The notes beneath the pieces were generated by a model that ran no database searches, was not told the DNA's origin, and worked only from the letters and a program-made list of their open reading frames with translations. Shown here piece after piece: positions 62,256 through 64,000 of a DNA stretch of 64,000 nt. The DNA is from Cherax quadricarinatus. Its lineage: Eukaryota > Arthropoda > Malacostraca > Decapoda > Parastacidae. A program made the translations under genes and the position numbers. The stretch covers positions 194,093-258,092 of the forward strand of contig NW_027195234.1 of the NCBI RefSeq assembly GCF_038502225.1, in the 5' to 3' direction. How positions within the stretch are numbered: the stretch's first letter is position 1; each line of letters starts with the position of its first letter.

Positions 62256-63620
62256 GAACAACCAAGCCACTTGGGGATGAAAATCTTTTCGCCTGTTGGT
62301 AGGCTGTTTTGGTGTTCAAGGTTGTGAAGCAGCTACCCATGCATGTGGATATATCTGTCAAATGTCTTAGGAAATTTTCCATGTATATAAAAAATAGCTG
62401 ACTCATTTAAAGAGGAAACATCAGTAGTTTATCCAAAAGGAAGACGGCTATGGTTTATCTATCCCACAAGATTTTGAGACAGATGCAGATGTAACCTTCA
62501 AAACCAGCAGTAAAAAACACCCTAATTACTCGATGTGGCACTTAAGACACTCCATGGCGTTCATGTAGGATCCCGGTTTTAGACCACCCAAGCTATAAAC
62601 CAATCTAATTTCAAAAAGCTGCCACTGTTATTTCGAAATGAATATGTGTCATGTTATAATTGTTAATTCTATAATATTCCGTTCAATCCAAGTGGAACAA
62701 GGGACGATGACTCTGGCTTCCGACCAGTTGGCACAGACTCTAAGAGGCTGAAAATCGCATTTGATTCCTGGGAAGTCCGTAGTAATATCCTAACATCTAG
62801 AGATTTGCCAGTTTGTCCTAAATAAAATAAGCTGCACCCATTATGACCAATTCTGTACACACCACCAACACATTGTTGAGAAGAATTCTTCATCAAGATG
62901 CTTTTAAAACTGTGAATTCTTAAAAACCACTTGTACGTTAAATCTTTTAAAAACATTTAGCAGGACAGATGTATTCTCATTGTATGGCAGAGCCAACCCA
63001 TTCATGATCTGAGGGGTTATCCTAGGTTCATACCTATGATAATTTTTTCTAGCTACCAGCAACGCTGATTCCACGAAATCCCTCGCGTACCACAGGATCG
63101 TGGAAATATTAAATATTTTCCTATTTTTTTTTCATCGAGAAACTCAGGGTTGCATATTCGGTAAGCTCTCAGAAACATGATGAGAATGAAATTTCTTTGT
63201 ATTCTCGTCCCATGGTTGGAATAATAGTGAATGTATAAACACACATTAGTGGTCCTCCAATATACTGAAAACTGCAACTTTCTATCAAGCCGGTGTAACA
63301 CATCTAAGAAACGGAGTTTAGATTCCACTTTTTTATCCACGGTTAAATTAAAAGAAGGGACCAAAGCATTAAGTATCTCTAAAAAAATTATCCAGGGCCT
63401 TATATTTCGGCCAAAGAAACAGGATGTCATTCACATATCTAAAACATTTAGCTTCACAGGTGAGGATGTCTTTCAACAGCGCAGCTTCAAAAACCTCTAA
63501 GTCCAGGTTGCTCAATAAAGGACACAATGGGTTTCCTATAGCCATTTCCTGCCTTTGAGAGTAGTATTCCTCTTCAAACTCAAACTTGCAATTAACTGCA
63601 CACAAACACACACACATTAT
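62256..63620 (-). pseudogene. Penelope-like element, second family, broken
   Basis: On the minus strand the RT fragment starts near 63600 with [35 protein letters not shown] and [13 protein letters not shown]; the catalytic YVDD box reads YVND (63440-63423), so one aspartate is lost. After a frameshift near 63390 it continues with LRFLDVLHRLD, FSVYWRTTNVCLYIHYYSNH and MFLRAYRICNPEFLDE. A linker with frame breaks leads to the GIY-YIG domain, GGVYRIGHNGCSLFYLGQTG then KSLDVRI near 62860, which frameshifts soon after. The 3' region to 62256 is non-coding. The N-terminal RT motifs are missing, cut by TA repeat. The sequence differs from the element at 16126. Confidence 0.83.

Positions 63621-64000
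<380 letters not shown>

Overview
The window looks like intergenic or heterochromatic DNA from a decapod crustacean, most likely a freshwater crayfish. The reasons are the dense mix of RTE-, CR1/L2- and Penelope-type retroelements, several tRNA-derived SINEs, long (TA)n tracts and abundant minisatellites. I recognise several of these repeats from memory as common crayfish dispersed repeats; no search was run. I found no confidently intact host protein-coding gene, rRNA gene or functional tRNA gene. Nearly all recognisable coding sequence belongs to transposable elements, and every copy is broken.

Layout. Positions 1-11849 are almost wholly a 29-bp minisatellite of about 400 units, with several levels of higher-order repetition, including a 2999-bp block present twice in tandem. 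From 12 to 20 kb there are an RTE 3' relic, a CR1/L2-like LINE, a Penelope-like element (PLE, minus strand), a SINE and microsatellites. From 20 to 31 kb there are SINE and LINE tails, an inverted-repeat element carrying two hammerhead-ribozyme-like motifs, a truncated RTE LINE, two short minisatellites, two inverted mariner-like transposase ends and a PLE 3' fragment. From 31 to 36 kb there are RTE, restriction-like-endonuclease and jockey/CR1-like LINE pieces, a short terminal-inverted-repeat element embedded in (TA)n, and a fold-back SINE with a clear target-site duplication. From 36 to 50 kb there are a 28-bp minisatellite, a decayed LINE, a C-rich minisatellite split by a LINE end, more PLE pieces and low-complexity DNA. 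From 50 to 56 kb there are SINE and LINE tails, two decayed hAT-type transposase genes and two more inverted-repeat mini-elements. From 56.9 kb to the end there are (TA)n tracts carrying two more terminal-inverted-repeat elements, a near full-length RTE-like LINE, a second PLE, and the 3' end of another RTE-like element running off the window.

The most interesting theme is a set of short, non-coding, inverted-repeat insertions of about 125-300 bp with 9-14 bp target-site duplications. Their arms carry a small hairpin followed by GAAACG, and in the best case a complete hammerhead-like core (CTGATGA, stem II, GAAA, stem I) in both arms. The same hairpin-GAAACG signature sits at the ends of the recognisable Penelope-like element here. 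They are plausibly PLE-derived, ribozyme-bearing non-autonomous elements. A second theme is a 388-bp element with 13-bp terminal inverted repeats that is always embedded in (TA)n.
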